Positions 1-8,292 are shown, counted from the stretch's first letter. The stretch: 15,099 nt of DNA from CAYLJO01 sp964383905 (GCA_964383905.1 CAYLJO010000159.1:1-15099); one strand, 5' to 3'. Notes: generated from the sequence alone by a model not told the origin. A program made the numbers and translations.

Positions 1-32
1 CCCTGGTCGCTCCAACGCCAGCGTCTCTTCTT

Positions 33-1892
33 TTATCCTTCATCCTTATTATTGAGTGGTAGGTCAATGGTGAAGCGTGTTCCCTTGCCGAGCGCGCTCG
101 CCACGGCGATTTTGCCGCCGTGCTGCTCGACGATCTGCTTGGTGATGGCAAGGCCCAGACCCGTGCCGCGCTTCTTGGTCGTAAAGAACGGCTCGAACAC
201 ACGTTTGCGAGTCGCCTCGTCCATGCCGCTCCCTTGATCCGCGATCGTGACGCGGGCGAATTGCTGCGGTCGCCCGGCTTGCCCCCCGCCCGCGCCATTG
301 ACGGCCACGTGCTCGGTCGAGATTGAGAGGGGCGACTTCTCTTCACTGGCGTCCACTGCGTTGGCCAAAAGGTTGACGAAGACCTGGCGCAGCTGATCGG
401 CATCCCATTTGCCGCGTAGCGGCTGAGGGCTGAAATGTTTTTCGACTGGCGTCTGCTTTTTCTGAAGACGGTCGGCGACCAGCTCAAGGCTCGCGTTGAG
501 CAGGTCTTGCAGGTCGGTCTCGGACCGGGTCAACTGCTTCCGTCTCGAGAACTGCGTCACGTCAACGACGAGTTTGTTCAGGTGGTTGATACCACGCTCC
601 ACCAGCTCAATTGTGTTGAGCGCATCTTGATCGGCGATCATGTCACGCAGCATTGAGACGCCGAGCCGTATGCTGCCGAGCGGGTTTCTGATTTCGTGCG
701 CGACCTGCGCCGTCGCCTGACCCACGGCAGCCAGCGATTCTGTCCGGCGCAAAACGCTCTCCGCTTCGGCCGCCTCCGTCACATCAACCAGCGTGACGAT
801 CTGCCCTTTGCCGCCATCAATGTCGAGGGGCGACGAATAAAGATCGTAGGTTCGTCCGTCGCCCTCCTGTCCGTCGGCGTTAAGTGTCCAGCGCCCGCGA
901 TAAGTAGCCCGCTCGACGCGCGAAGCGGTTGCCGCTTCGAGAATTTTTACCGTTTCGGGTGAAGCGGATCTGTCATGCACCGAAGCCCCGATCTTCAACT
1001 GCGGGAAGATCTCGAAGAAAGCGGCGTTGGCGCTCCTGATGTGATCGCGCGCATCAATGGCGGCGACGGCGCTAACCATCCCTTCGAGTATTTGGGAGCT
1101 AAACTGGCGCTCGCGGCGCGCCAGTTCCAGCGCCTCACGCATCTGTCCGAAGCGCCGCTGCACTTCCCAGATAGTTCCGGCGGCGACCAGAGTGCCCGCA
1201 ATCAGGGCGCCGACCGTTAACAGATTAATCCTATGCGCCGCTTCACTTCGTAAATTCTCACTGTCTTCAAGGATCTTTTGCTGCTCGGCTGGCATGTCCT
1301 TCAAAAGAAGATCATTGAGCTCAATATCGACATCTCGAAACTTTTGGAAGCCTTCGCGCGAATAGGCATCCAAGTCCTCCGTGGTCTTGGCGAACGAGGC
1401 GAGGTCTACGCGAAGTTTATGCCATTTTCCCATCTGCGCGTACGGCGGTCGGTCTAGCACCAGTAGGTGCTGGTTCAATTCGTCCCGTGCGGTGGTCAGA
1501 GATAAGGCGAGGGGAGGCTTTAACCCGCCGCGCGATTCCATCTCATGTCGCGCGCGAGCCTCATCATAGAGCCTGGAGGTGGCAATGCGAAGCTGCTGCA
1601 GGAGGTTGACTTTTATCACATGCTGGCGCTCCGTATCGAGGAATTGCCTGCTGACATCCTCTATTTTGCTCACACTCAGATAACCGAGAAGAAAAACGAG
1701 CGCGAGCAGAATGGCAAAGCCGACAAGCAGCGGCGTGAGTGCCGGATCAATTCTGCTCTCTCCAGACCCGGCGCCGCGCCCACCGTTTTGAGGGCGCCGC
1801 CGTCGTGCCTCATCGTCATCAAAGTGCACGCGGCGATAGACCACCTGCCCATCTTCGGGAGTCTCTGTTGTCGCCTGCTTTTCTTCAAGCAT
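33..1892 (-). CDS. PAS-containing membrane sensor histidine kinase
   Basis: A 619-residue membrane sensor kinase that should autophosphorylate on His and pass the phosphate to a response regulator not in this window. Residues 1-50 are a charged, Arg-rich cytoplasmic leader. TM1 is about 52-72 and TM2 about 222-242; between them lies a roughly 150-residue, mostly helical extracytoplasmic sensor segment. A PAS-like domain follows (about 262-375). The HisKA H-box is HEIRNPLGSIR with phospho-acceptor His399. The ATPase domain shows an N box (NLLANAVDAS), a G1 box (DQGSGMD), an F box (FEPFFTTKKR) and a G2 box (GTGLGLAI), so all catalytic motifs look intact. The HisKA/ATPase pattern resembles NtrB/ZraS-type kinases, which often pair with sigma-54 activators. 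It lies 69 bp downstream of polA on the same strand. No Shine-Dalgarno precedes the ATG; a tandem repeat abuts it directly. The signal sensed cannot be read from the sequence. Confidence 0.93.
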   Translation of the reverse strand: MLEEKQATTETPEDGQVVYRRVHFDDDEARRRRPQNGGRGAGSGESRIDPALTPLLVGFAILLALVFLLGYLSVSKIEDVSRQFLDTERQHVIKVNLLQQLRIATSRLYDEARARHEMESRGGLKPPLALSLTTARDELNQHLLVLDRPPYAQMGKWHKLRVDLASFAKTTEDLDAYSREGFQKFRDVDIELNDLLLKDMPAEQQKILEDSENLRSEAAHRINLLTVGALIAGTLVAAGTIWEVQRRFGQMREALELARRERQFSSQILEGMVSAVAAIDARDHIRSANAAFFEIFPQLKIGASVHDRSASPETVKILEAATASRVERATYRGRWTLNADGQEGDGRTYDLYSSPLDIDGGKGQIVTLVDVTEAAEAESVLRRTESLAAVGQATAQVAHEIRNPLGSIRLGVSMLRDMIADQDALNTIELVERGINHLNKLVVDVTQFSRRKQLTRSETDLQDLLNASLELVADRLQKKQTPVEKHFSPQPLRGKWDADQLRQVFVNLLANAVDASEEKSPLSISTEHVAVNGAGGGQAGRPQQFARVTIADQGSGMDEATRKRVFEPFFTTKKRGTGLGLAITKQIVEQHGGKIAVASALGKGTRFTIDLPLNNKDEG

Positions 1893-1960
1893 AATCAGTA
1901 GTCAGTGATCAGTAGTCAGTGATCAGTAGTCAGCTCTAAAGCTCTTACTGACTACTGATC
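1893..1960. repeat. Tandem plus inverted 14-bp repeat between polA and the histidine kinase
   Basis: The unit GATCAGTAGTCAGT occurs nearly three times in tandem from 1893 to 1933 (first copy starts AATC, last copy one base short). After a 14-base loop, its reverse complement CTGACTACTGATC lies at 1948-1960, a perfect 13-bp stem with 1921-1933. A partial further inverted unit (ACTACT) runs into the polA stop codon. It fills the whole spacer between polA (stop 1962-1964) and the histidine-kinase ATG (1890-1892). Transcribed on the minus strand it would form a stem-loop after polA. There is no U-run after the stem, so it is not a standard intrinsic terminator; attenuation, mRNA end protection, or a dispersed repeat are all possible. 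Confidence 0.85.
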
Positions 1961-1961
1961 A

Positions 1962-4700
1962 CTACTTTGCGTCCATCCAGTTGTCGCCAATGCCGACTTC
2001 GACTTTTAGAGGAACGTCAAGCTCGACGGCCGACTCCATTTCGCGCCGCAGTAGATCGGCAACACGCTCCGCTTCTTCGGCGGGAGCTTCGACGAGCAGT
2101 TCGTCGTGCACCTGCATCAGCAAGCGCGCTTTCAAGCCTTCACGCCGGAGAGCGTCATCGACATGCAGCATCGCGATCTTAACAATATCACTGGCGGTTC
2201 CTTGTATTGGCATATTGATCGCTTCGCGTTCGGCACGATTGCGTACGTTGCCGTTGCGGTCGTTGATACCGGGGATCGGGCGGATCCGACCATAGATCGA
2301 GCGAACAAACCCGAGCTCACGCGCTTTCTCCGGCACCTCTTCCATGAAACGGCGCACGCCCTTATATGTGTCGTAATAGTCGTCGATTACCTTCTTCGCC
2401 TCTTTGCGCGAGATCCCGACACGCTGTGAGAGGCCAAAGGGTTCGATCGCATAGGCGATGGCGAAATTAACAATCTTGGCAAAGCGTCGTGCCTCTTTCA
2501 GCTCTTCTCTCGTCTTTGCGCCGAAGACAAGCCGTGCCGTCCGCGCGTGGATATCGTCGTCCTTCTGAAAGGCGTCGAGCATTTCAGGATCGTGCGTGAC
2601 GTGTGCCAGCAGCCGTAGCTCAAGCTGTGAATAATCGGCGGCGATAAACTTATGACCCTTCTCAGGCACGAAGGCTCGGCGGATGCGGCGACCAAGCTCT
2701 GTGCGGTTCGGAATGTTTTGTAGGTTCGGGTCGCTTGCGCTCAACCGTCCCGTGGCCGTCACCGTCTGGTTGAGGTGACAGTGTATGCGCCCGTCTTCGG
2801 CGATCTGCTCCGGCAGCGCATCGGTGTAGACCGACTTCAATTTATCCAGCTCGCGGTATTCGATGATGAGACGCGGCAGCTCGTAAGCCTGCGCCAGCTC
2901 TTCGAGCACGGCCTTGCTGGTCGAGACTCTTCCGGTCGAAGTTTTGCGCCCGGAACTGATATTAAGCTCCTCCAGCACATCGCCCACCTGCTTAGGCGAA
3001 TTGATCTTGAATTCGCGCCCCGCAACTCGATAGATTTTCTCGGTCAGCTTATCCAACTCCTTACCAAGATACTTCGACAGGTCGGAGAGCACGGATATAT
3101 CAACGCGCAGCCCCGCACGCTCCATGCGATAAAGGAGCGGAGCGAGGGGCAACTCAATCTCTGTGTAAATTGCTTCAAGACCCTGTTCGAGGATGCGTCC
3201 GTGCAGTACGTGGGCGGTTTGCGCCGTCAGATCCGCGGTTTCGGCGGTTCGCCACTGTGCTTCGGTCCATCCTCCGGGAGCTTCACCTGCGCCTTCTACG
3301 CCGGCCGCTTCACGGGCGAGGTCAATCAACTCATATTTGCTGCGAATCGGGTCGAGCAAATATGCTGCGAGCAGTGTATCGTCGGCGACGCCTTCCGGCT
3401 CGATGCCGAAGGGGGCGAGCAGCGCGACGGCCCGTTTCAGATCGTGCACGGATTTCGGGAGCAGGCCGTTGGCCAGAACGTCGCCTAGCGGGCCAAGAGC
3501 AGCTTCCACGCCGCCTTCGAAATTCTCCAGGTCGATGTAGGAGGAGGCTCCTGCGCCCGTTGAGATCGCAATTCCGGTCGCACGCGTGCCGTCGTGCGCC
3601 CCACTCTGCTGGCCCGCGCCGGCCGGCGTTGAATCGGCGACTGCAAAGCCCCAGTGTTCCGCCTCCCAGAGGCCGCGGACAAGGCTATCGAGTTCCGCGC
3701 GCTTGCGTATGATGCGATAACGACGCGGACTGTTCACCGCCGCAGCGCCCGCCGCACCGGCGGCGTCGGAGAACTCGCGCGTAAGCGATTGGAATTCGAG
3801 CTCGCGAAAAAGCTGGTAAGCGGCAGCGCGATCCGGCGGGCGACAGCGAAGCTTGTCAAGATCGAGCTTAATATTGACGTCCGTTCTGATCGTCGCCAAC
3901 TCGCGCGACTGGCGGATGAGGTCTACATTATCGCGCAGCGATTCACGATAGGTCTTGTGCTTGACCTCTTCCCAATTTTTCAGCGCATTTTCGATTGAGC
4001 CGAACTGCTTAACGATCTGGACTGCGCCCTTCGCGCCGATCCCGGGCGCGCCCGGGATGTTGTCAACCGGGTCTCCCATCAACCCCAGCAGGTCGATGAC
4101 CTGCGAGGGCGGCACGCCGAATTTCGCTTCAACCCACGCTTCGTCGCACCATTCGATGGGCGGCACGGGCGCCTTGCGTTTCACGTTCTGCGAATTCTGG
4201 CGCATGCAGATGATCCAGGGATCGTGTACAAGCTGGCACATGTCCTTGTCGTTGGAGACGATGACCGCCTGCAGGCCCTGCTCCGCCGCCTGGACGGCCA
4301 GTGTGCCGATCACGTCGTCGGCCTCAAAGCCGGGCGCATTGAGGATGGGTATGTTGTAGACTTCGCAAACGCGCATGATATGTGGCAACTGCGAAGAGAG
4401 CTCATCCGGCATCTCCGCCCGGTGCGCCTTATAATCAGTGAAAGTCTCGTGACGGAATGTCTTCTCGCCCGACTCAAAGACGGCAGCAATGTAGTGGGGC
4501 TGCTCATCCTGCAACAGCTTGCGCAGCATGTTCGTGAAGACGAACACAGCCTGTGTCACCTGCCCTTGTGTATTGGTCAGAGGCTCCACGCGCCCACCCA
4601 TCGGCGCGAAAAAAGCGCGAAAGATGTGCGACATCGAGTCGATCAAATAAAGCCGCTCGGTCGGCGCTGTGGCCTCGGTCGAAGTTTGTTTACGTGGCAT
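1962..4700 (-). CDS. polA: DNA polymerase I (5' nuclease + inactive proofreading domain + polymerase)
   Basis: A full-length 912-residue family A polymerase for Okazaki-fragment processing and repair synthesis. Residues about 17-310 are the 5'-3' nuclease, with LYLIDS, EADDVIGT, SNDKDM and GDPVDNIPGAPGIGAKGA metal and DNA-binding motifs. About 325-520 is a 3'-5' exonuclease-like domain in which the catalytic carboxylates appear lost: the DTET position reads ADST, the NLKYD position reads HDLKRA, and the third motif reads YELIDL. About 530-912 is the polymerase, with motif A DYSQLELR (Asp689), an O-helix RRFAKIVNFAIAYA (Phe746) and motif C HDE (His865-Asp866-Glu867). The glycines usual after NF and Y in the O-helix are both Ala. 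The start at 4700 is set by the need to include LYLIDS at residue 17; no Shine-Dalgarno is present, and a strong promoter places the transcript start at about the ATG. It shares its strand with the following histidine kinase. Confidence 0.98.
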   Translation of the reverse strand: MPRKQTSTEATAPTERLYLIDSMSHIFRAFFAPMGGRVEPLTNTQGQVTQAVFVFTNMLRKLLQDEQPHYIAAVFESGEKTFRHETFTDYKAHRAEMPDELSSQLPHIMRVCEVYNIPILNAPGFEADDVIGTLAVQAAEQGLQAVIVSNDKDMCQLVHDPWIICMRQNSQNVKRKAPVPPIEWCDEAWVEAKFGVPPSQVIDLLGLMGDPVDNIPGAPGIGAKGAVQIVKQFGSIENALKNWEEVKHKTYRESLRDNVDLIRQSRELATIRTDVNIKLDLDKLRCRPPDRAAAYQLFRELEFQSLTREFSDAAGAAGAAAVNSPRRYRIIRKRAELDSLVRGLWEAEHWGFAVADSTPAGAGQQSGAHDGTRATGIAISTGAGASSYIDLENFEGGVEAALGPLGDVLANGLLPKSVHDLKRAVALLAPFGIEPEGVADDTLLAAYLLDPIRSKYELIDLAREAAGVEGAGEAPGGWTEAQWRTAETADLTAQTAHVLHGRILEQGLEAIYTEIELPLAPLLYRMERAGLRVDISVLSDLSKYLGKELDKLTEKIYRVAGREFKINSPKQVGDVLEELNISSGRKTSTGRVSTSKAVLEELAQAYELPRLIIEYRELDKLKSVYTDALPEQIAEDGRIHCHLNQTVTATGRLSASDPNLQNIPNRTELGRRIRRAFVPEKGHKFIAADYSQLELRLLAHVTHDPEMLDAFQKDDDIHARTARLVFGAKTREELKEARRFAKIVNFAIAYAIEPFGLSQRVGISRKEAKKVIDDYYDTYKGVRRFMEEVPEKARELGFVRSIYGRIRPIPGINDRNGNVRNRAEREAINMPIQGTASDIVKIAMLHVDDALRREGLKARLLMQVHDELLVEAPAEEAERVADLLRREMESAVELDVPLKVEVGIGDNWMDAK

Positions 4701-4708
4701 TACATTTG

Positions 4709-4737
4709 ATGATAGAGGCGCGATAAAGGCGTGTCAA
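4709..4737 (-). promoter_or_regulatory. Sigma-70-type promoter for polA, implying a leaderless mRNA
   Basis: Read on the minus strand, a perfect -35 box TTGACA (4732-4737) is followed by a 17-base spacer and a -10 box TATCAT (4709-4714, 5 of 6 consensus). Transcription would be expected to begin about 7 bases downstream, near 4701-4702, which is the polA ATG itself (4698-4700). There is no room for a Shine-Dalgarno sequence, so polA would be translated from a leaderless or nearly leaderless transcript. The box match and spacing are seen directly; use in the cell is inference. Confidence 0.75.
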
Positions 4738-5109
4738 TAATGCGGTGATAGGTCAAAAGCCGCGGTGACGGGATCACTTTCGCCCTCTTTTTTGCCGGAC
4801 GGCCACCGGTTTCACTGCCTTAAAGGTGTGGCGCGGACGCCGCATAACCGCTACACGGGCGTGGATTATTTGCAACAAATGGCACGATCGGGTTCGCGCT
4901 GCCACGTCGCACAAATAGTGGAATTAACGCTCACGGTGCGGGGCTCGGTGGAGAGACGTACACATTTTACGAAAGAGATGCGGGACGCTGAAAACAGGGC
5001 ATCAAACCACGTATAAGAGACCTTTTTATGATCCGTTGAGGAGCACCAAGAGGGTCCGGCACCAGTTATGCCCAACACCCTGTAATTATGCTCCGGCACA
5101 CACTTTGCC
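4738..5109. other. Long intergenic spacer between divergent polA and lpxC
   Basis: About 370 bases beyond the polA promoter contain no recognisable gene. Short open frames on both strands (4765-5016 plus, 4866-5195 minus) translate to proteins without recognisable motifs and with no good ribosome site, so I do not call them. A weak TATAAG at about 5012-5017 could be a -10 element for lpxC, but no matching -35 is visible. I see no terminator, RNA gene or riboswitch fold that I can support. Confidence 0.5.
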
Positions 5110-6051
5110 ATGTATTTTCCAGTTTTACCCAACATGGGATACGCACCGACGAAAGGTTTATATTCAGCCTTGATCAAACAGACAACACTCGCCAAGCCAG
5201 TTGCGGCAAGCGGCGTTGGGCTTCATTCCGCGGTGATAGTCCATCTGTGTCTAGTGCCGGCTCCTCCAGACACCGGTTATGTCTTCAGGCGTACAGATCT
5301 CAGTGGCTTCGAGATTCCAGCCACCGTCGAATCGGTCGCGCATTGCAGTTACGCGACGACGCTGATGCGCACAGGCGTTATGCTTTCGACTGTCGAGCAC
5401 CTGCTCGCCGCCCTACGCGGGGGAGGGGTGGACAACGCCTTTATCGAAGTTGATAACCTGGAGCTGCCGATCATGGACGGCTCCGCAGAAGCCTTCACAG
5501 AGATGATCGAGCGCGCGGGAGTGGTCGAGCAACCGCGGGCGCGGCACGCTCTTCTGGTGCGTGAAAGAGTGGCCGTCGAACAGGGCAATCGCCGGATCAG
5601 CGTTGAACCGGCCGACGCTTACGAGATTGATTGTATGATTGATTTCGCCCACCCGCTGATCGGGGTGCAGCGCCTTTACGTAGAGCTGGACGAGGAAGCT
5701 TTCGGGCGGGAGATTTCGTCGGCCCGCACCTTCGGTTTCACGGATGAGATCGAAGCCCTCAGGCGCGCCAACTTGATTCGCGGCGGATCGCTCGATAACG
5801 CCATCGTATTAACGTCCGACGGTATGCTGAACGAAACCGGCCTGCGCTTTCGGGACGAATTCGTGCGCCATAAAATTCTGGATATCATCGGCGACCTGGC
5901 ACTGCTCGGTATGCCTATCATGGGCCGGGTCACTGCCGAGCGTAGCGGCCACATTCTGCATGCCGCGTTGATGTCAAAGCTCTTACGTAATGACGCGGCC
6001 TGGGAGATTGTTGATATGCCGGTGGGGGCCACCCTCGCCGCCGCAAACTAG
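5110..6051 (+). CDS. lpxC: UDP-3-O-acyl-N-acetylglucosamine deacetylase
   Basis: Zn-dependent cytoplasmic deacetylase for the first committed step of lipid A synthesis, removing acetate from UDP-3-O-acyl-GlcNAc. The family N-terminal signature QTTLAKPV..GVGLHS, the Zn ligand in STVEHLLAAL (His97 with neighbouring Glu96), the second metal motif RHKILDIIGD (His254 and Asp258), and the catalytic His281 in SGH are all present. Length from the ATG at 5110 is 313 residues, slightly above the usual 305 or so. The start is uncertain: ATG 5110 and ATG 5134 lack ribosome sites and add sequence before the conserved part, while TTG at 5170 would give MIKQTTLAKPV, close to the E. coli start MIKQRTL, with GAAAGG 13 bases upstream. 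There is no FabZ fusion. It stands alone, divergent from polA and separated from the other LPS gene here (kdsD). Function is confident; the start is not. Confidence 0.96.
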   Translation: MYFPVLPNMGYAPTKGLYSALIKQTTLAKPVAASGVGLHSAVIVHLCLVPAPPDTGYVFRRTDLSGFEIPATVESVAHCSYATTLMRTGVMLSTVEHLLAALRGGGVDNAFIEVDNLELPIMDGSAEAFTEMIERAGVVEQPRARHALLVRERVAVEQGNRRISVEPADAYEIDCMIDFAHPLIGVQRLYVELDEEAFGREISSARTFGFTDEIEALRRANLIRGGSLDNAIVLTSDGMLNETGLRFRDEFVRHKILDIIGDLALLGMPIMGRVTAERSGHILHAALMSKLLRNDAAWEIVDMPVGATLAAAN

Positions 6052-6253
6052 GATGAAAAAGCTGTCGGATAAGTACCGGCAAGTCGTTACCGCTCACTAC
6101 TTCGCAGTGTGCTTCCTCTTGTTTTATCCATAATTTGTTTCCTCTGTCCTGCCGCGGTGCCCTCCGTGCTTCAAATCTTATTCGAGAGCTGGGGTTCTGC
6201 CCTCGAACAAGCGTGGCGTGCCGATCTCTTCTGTTTAGATTTAGCATCTGAAT
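6052..6253. other. Spacer between convergent lpxC and the exported-protein gene
   Basis: About 200 bases without a convincing gene or intrinsic terminator. The stretch at 6128-6177 (TTTCCTCTGTCCTGC..GGTGCCCTCCGTGCTTCAAA) resembles a decayed copy of the CTCTGTG-rich dispersed non-coding sequence I recall from several soil-bacterial genomes; that resemblance is from memory only. Confidence 0.3.
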
Positions 6254-7009
6254 CTACTTGGCAGGAACAAAGTCGTAGAAGATATGCAGACGCAGTGCAC
6301 CTTCGACGACCTCAGGGCGCACCTCCTTCGCGCGCAGTCGCAAAGCGCCGCCGGCGGAGACAATCGGCACCTGTGCCGCCAGTTGGGCTGCCTTCAGGAT
6401 TTCGATCGGATTAACGCGCTTGTCGACCGCGTTTTGTACGAGGCTGACCACCGGGCCGTTCGCCAGCGACGGGACGCCACGCAAGTGTACATCTCTAATT
6501 GAGACGCGCGCGCTCAGCGCCTGCCGCTCGGGGTTGAATTCGAGGTTGAGGGCCGTATCGGCCCAACCTTTAAAGGGTAAGCATCCGATCAGCGAATTGT
6601 AATATGAGCCGGAGAAAGCGAGCGGGGCGACAACCTGACCGTTGACGAAATGCACCCTTGTCATGACACCGTCCATCTCGCGCTCCAGCATAATGACGCT
6701 GGGGCAGCTATCCTGGCTCGAAGAAGAAGAATTAGCACCCGGGGCAGACGCGTGGCTGTGATTCTGATCTCCACCGGCGAGCGATAGTGGGAATGAGGGC
6801 GATTTTAGGTTGATAAACATCGCGTCGAGAAAAGAGTTGAGAAATTGCTCGTTAAGGACGACGGTCACTTCTGCCGCAGGCAGCGGGACAGCCTGTCGCG
6901 GCCTGGTGGCCTCGCGCGCCTGCGCATGGACGCCCGCGACGCAGAAAGTGTTTCCAACCAGGTTTGCGACGATGAAAACAGAGGTAATCAGGCTTGTCCG
7001 CTTGAACAT
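6254..7009 (-). CDS. Exported protein of unknown function
   Basis: I do not recognise this 251-residue protein. It opens with a clear Sec signal peptide: Lys3-Arg4, a hydrophobic stretch at about 7-26, and a cleavage site after Ala29 (VHA) or Ala31 (AQA), so it is probably periplasmic. A well-placed AAGGAG (7019-7024), 9 bases before the ATG, supports the start. The mature part has two globular segments joined by a Ser/His/Ala/Gly-rich linker at about 79-101. Two cysteines, Cys102 and Cys143, could form a disulfide. The C-terminal part alternates hydrophobic and polar residues, suggesting beta structure. The opening VTVVLNEQFLNSFLDAMF faintly recalls periplasmic lipid-binding folds, but this is speculation. 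It is on the same strand as the upstream kdsD with a 162-bp gap and may be cotranscribed with it, which would fit an envelope role. Confidence 0.8.
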   Translation of the reverse strand: MFKRTSLITSVFIVANLVGNTFCVAGVHAQAREATRPRQAVPLPAAEVTVVLNEQFLNSFLDAMFINLKSPSFPLSLAGGDQNHSHASAPGANSSSSSQDSCPSVIMLEREMDGVMTRVHFVNGQVVAPLAFSGSYYNSLIGCLPFKGWADTALNLEFNPERQALSARVSIRDVHLRGVPSLANGPVVSLVQNAVDKRVNPIEILKAAQLAAQVPIVSAGGALRLRAKEVRPEVVEGALRLHIFYDFVPAK

Positions 7010-7018
7010 CGCGTCGGT

Positions 7019-7024
7019 CTCCTT
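7019..7024 (-). promoter_or_regulatory. Shine-Dalgarno of the exported-protein gene
   Basis: AAGGAG on the minus strand lies 9 bases upstream of the ATG at 7007-7009 and fixes this start. It is one of the few canonical ribosome sites in the window. Confidence 0.7.
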
Positions 7025-7171
7025 GATCTGATGAGAATCAATCTGTATTTTGCCGCCTCAACCTGTAAGTCGGGGGTGCGTTTAAGGCAGCAGTGGCGCA
7101 CATCTTCTTGGAAGCGGCGGGTGCTTTGAAGGATGCCAGATGCGATGTGTAAGCGGCAGGCGGGATCATCA

Positions 7172-8155
7172 TTACAGACCGCTGCGCACAATGTCATGCA
7201 CGCGAATCAGGCCAACGCAGAGGCGATCGTGGGTGACGACAGGGAGAACGGAGATTTGCCTTGGGCGGTCTTCCATCAAGCGCAGGGCGTCATAAGCAAG
7301 CAAGTCGGGTGAAGCAACAATCGGGTTTTGCGTCATGAACGCACCGCTGCGCAAGGTTTCCAGATCGGCGTAGTTGATCTTCTGGAGCGTGCGGCGTAAG
7401 TCTCCATCCGTGATAATGCCAATGAGTCGCCCCGCGTCGTCCACCACATTGACCGCGCCGAGTCCGCCTTTGCTAATGGTGGCGATCACTTCAAGCCACG
7501 GCGCTTCCGCTCTGATCGTTGGGTTTGCAGGGCCGCTGTGCATCAAATCGGCGACACGCAGCGTCAGACGTTTTCCGAGCCTCCCGCCCGGATGATTGAG
7601 CGCAAAAGCATCCGGCGTTAATCCTTTAACCTGCATGAGGGTCATCGCGAGCGCATCGCCGACGGCAAGCGCAACGGTCGTGCTTGCCGTCGGCGCAAGG
7701 TTGAGCGGGCACGCCTCCTGATCAACCGAGGCATCAAGAGCTACGTCGGCGCGGCGCGCGAGAGTAGAGCGAAGGTCCCCGACAATAGCGATAATTGGAA
7801 CCCGCCGCTGCTTGAGATACGGCAATAGCTCCAGCACTTCTACGGTCTCGCCGCTGTTACTGATGACGATGACGACGTCTTCAGGTGTGACAATTCCGAG
7901 CCCGCCGTGCAATGCATCGGAGGCGTGCAGGTAGATGGCGGCGGTGCCCGTACTGGTCAGCGTCGCGGCGATCTTCTGTGAGATAATACCGGACTTACCA
8001 ACACCCAGGAGCACAACCTTCGCTTTGCATGACGCTAAAAGCTCAATGGCTTGTTCCACCTGTTCGCGCTGCAACCGGACTGCAGTCTGGGCGATGGCCG
8101 ACGCTTCCAGCCGGAGCAACTCGGTAACATGCATAAAGTACGCTCGTTTCGTCAT
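7172..8155 (-). CDS. kdsD: Arabinose-5-phosphate isomerase (SIS + two CBS domains)
   Basis: Interconverts ribulose 5-phosphate and arabinose 5-phosphate, the entry to Kdo for LPS inner core; cytoplasmic and usually tetrameric. The 327 residues match the usual 320-330. The SIS domain (about 35-190) has GVGKSG (Lys54), LHGGLG (His83), SNSGET with Glu106, Glu147 and NHPGGRLGK (His188). Lys54, Glu106, Glu147 and His188 line up at a constant offset of 5 with the E. coli KdsD catalytic set Lys59, Glu111, Glu152, His193 as I recall it. Two CBS domains follow (about 205-265 and 270-327), with ITDGDLRR in the first. The start at 8155 lacks a clear Shine-Dalgarno; Met8 at 8134 is an alternative. In this kind of genome it works with KdsA/KdsB elsewhere; lpxC nearby is part of the same envelope pathway. 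Confidence 0.95.
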   Translation of the reverse strand: MTKRAYFMHVTELLRLEASAIAQTAVRLQREQVEQAIELLASCKAKVVLLGVGKSGIISQKIAATLTSTGTAAIYLHASDALHGGLGIVTPEDVVIVISNSGETVEVLELLPYLKQRRVPIIAIVGDLRSTLARRADVALDASVDQEACPLNLAPTASTTVALAVGDALAMTLMQVKGLTPDAFALNHPGGRLGKRLTLRVADLMHSGPANPTIRAEAPWLEVIATISKGGLGAVNVVDDAGRLIGIITDGDLRRTLQKINYADLETLRSGAFMTQNPIVASPDLLAYDALRLMEDRPRQISVLPVVTHDRLCVGLIRVHDIVRSGL

Positions 8156-8292
8156 CAGCTGATCCAGCGCGAGGGCGCCGCTTGCATTAATCTCGGCCTA
8201 TCGTCCGTAAGAAGTGTATAGTTTTGGAGGATACGACGGAGGCGCACGCTCCGACAAGCACGGGATAGACTTTTAACATCTACTTTTTAAGA

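Noticed and set aside
1893..1960. Reading the short repeats as a CRISPR array
   Set aside because: Units of 14 bases are contiguous with no unique spacers, and part of the array is inverted.
2775..3488. 237-codon plus-strand open frame opposite polA
   Set aside because: Antisense shadow of a strongly conserved polymerase gene; its length follows from the GC-rich codon pattern of polA.
4765..5016. 83-codon plus-strand open frame upstream of lpxC
   Set aside because: No domain, no ribosome site, and composition not clearly coding.
4866..5195. 109-codon minus-strand open frame between polA and lpxC
   Set aside because: No recognisable motif or ribosome site, and it overlaps the lpxC 5' end; most likely chance.
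6120..6180. Intrinsic terminator between lpxC and the exported-protein gene
   Set aside because: T-rich runs are present but no stable stem precedes them on either strand.
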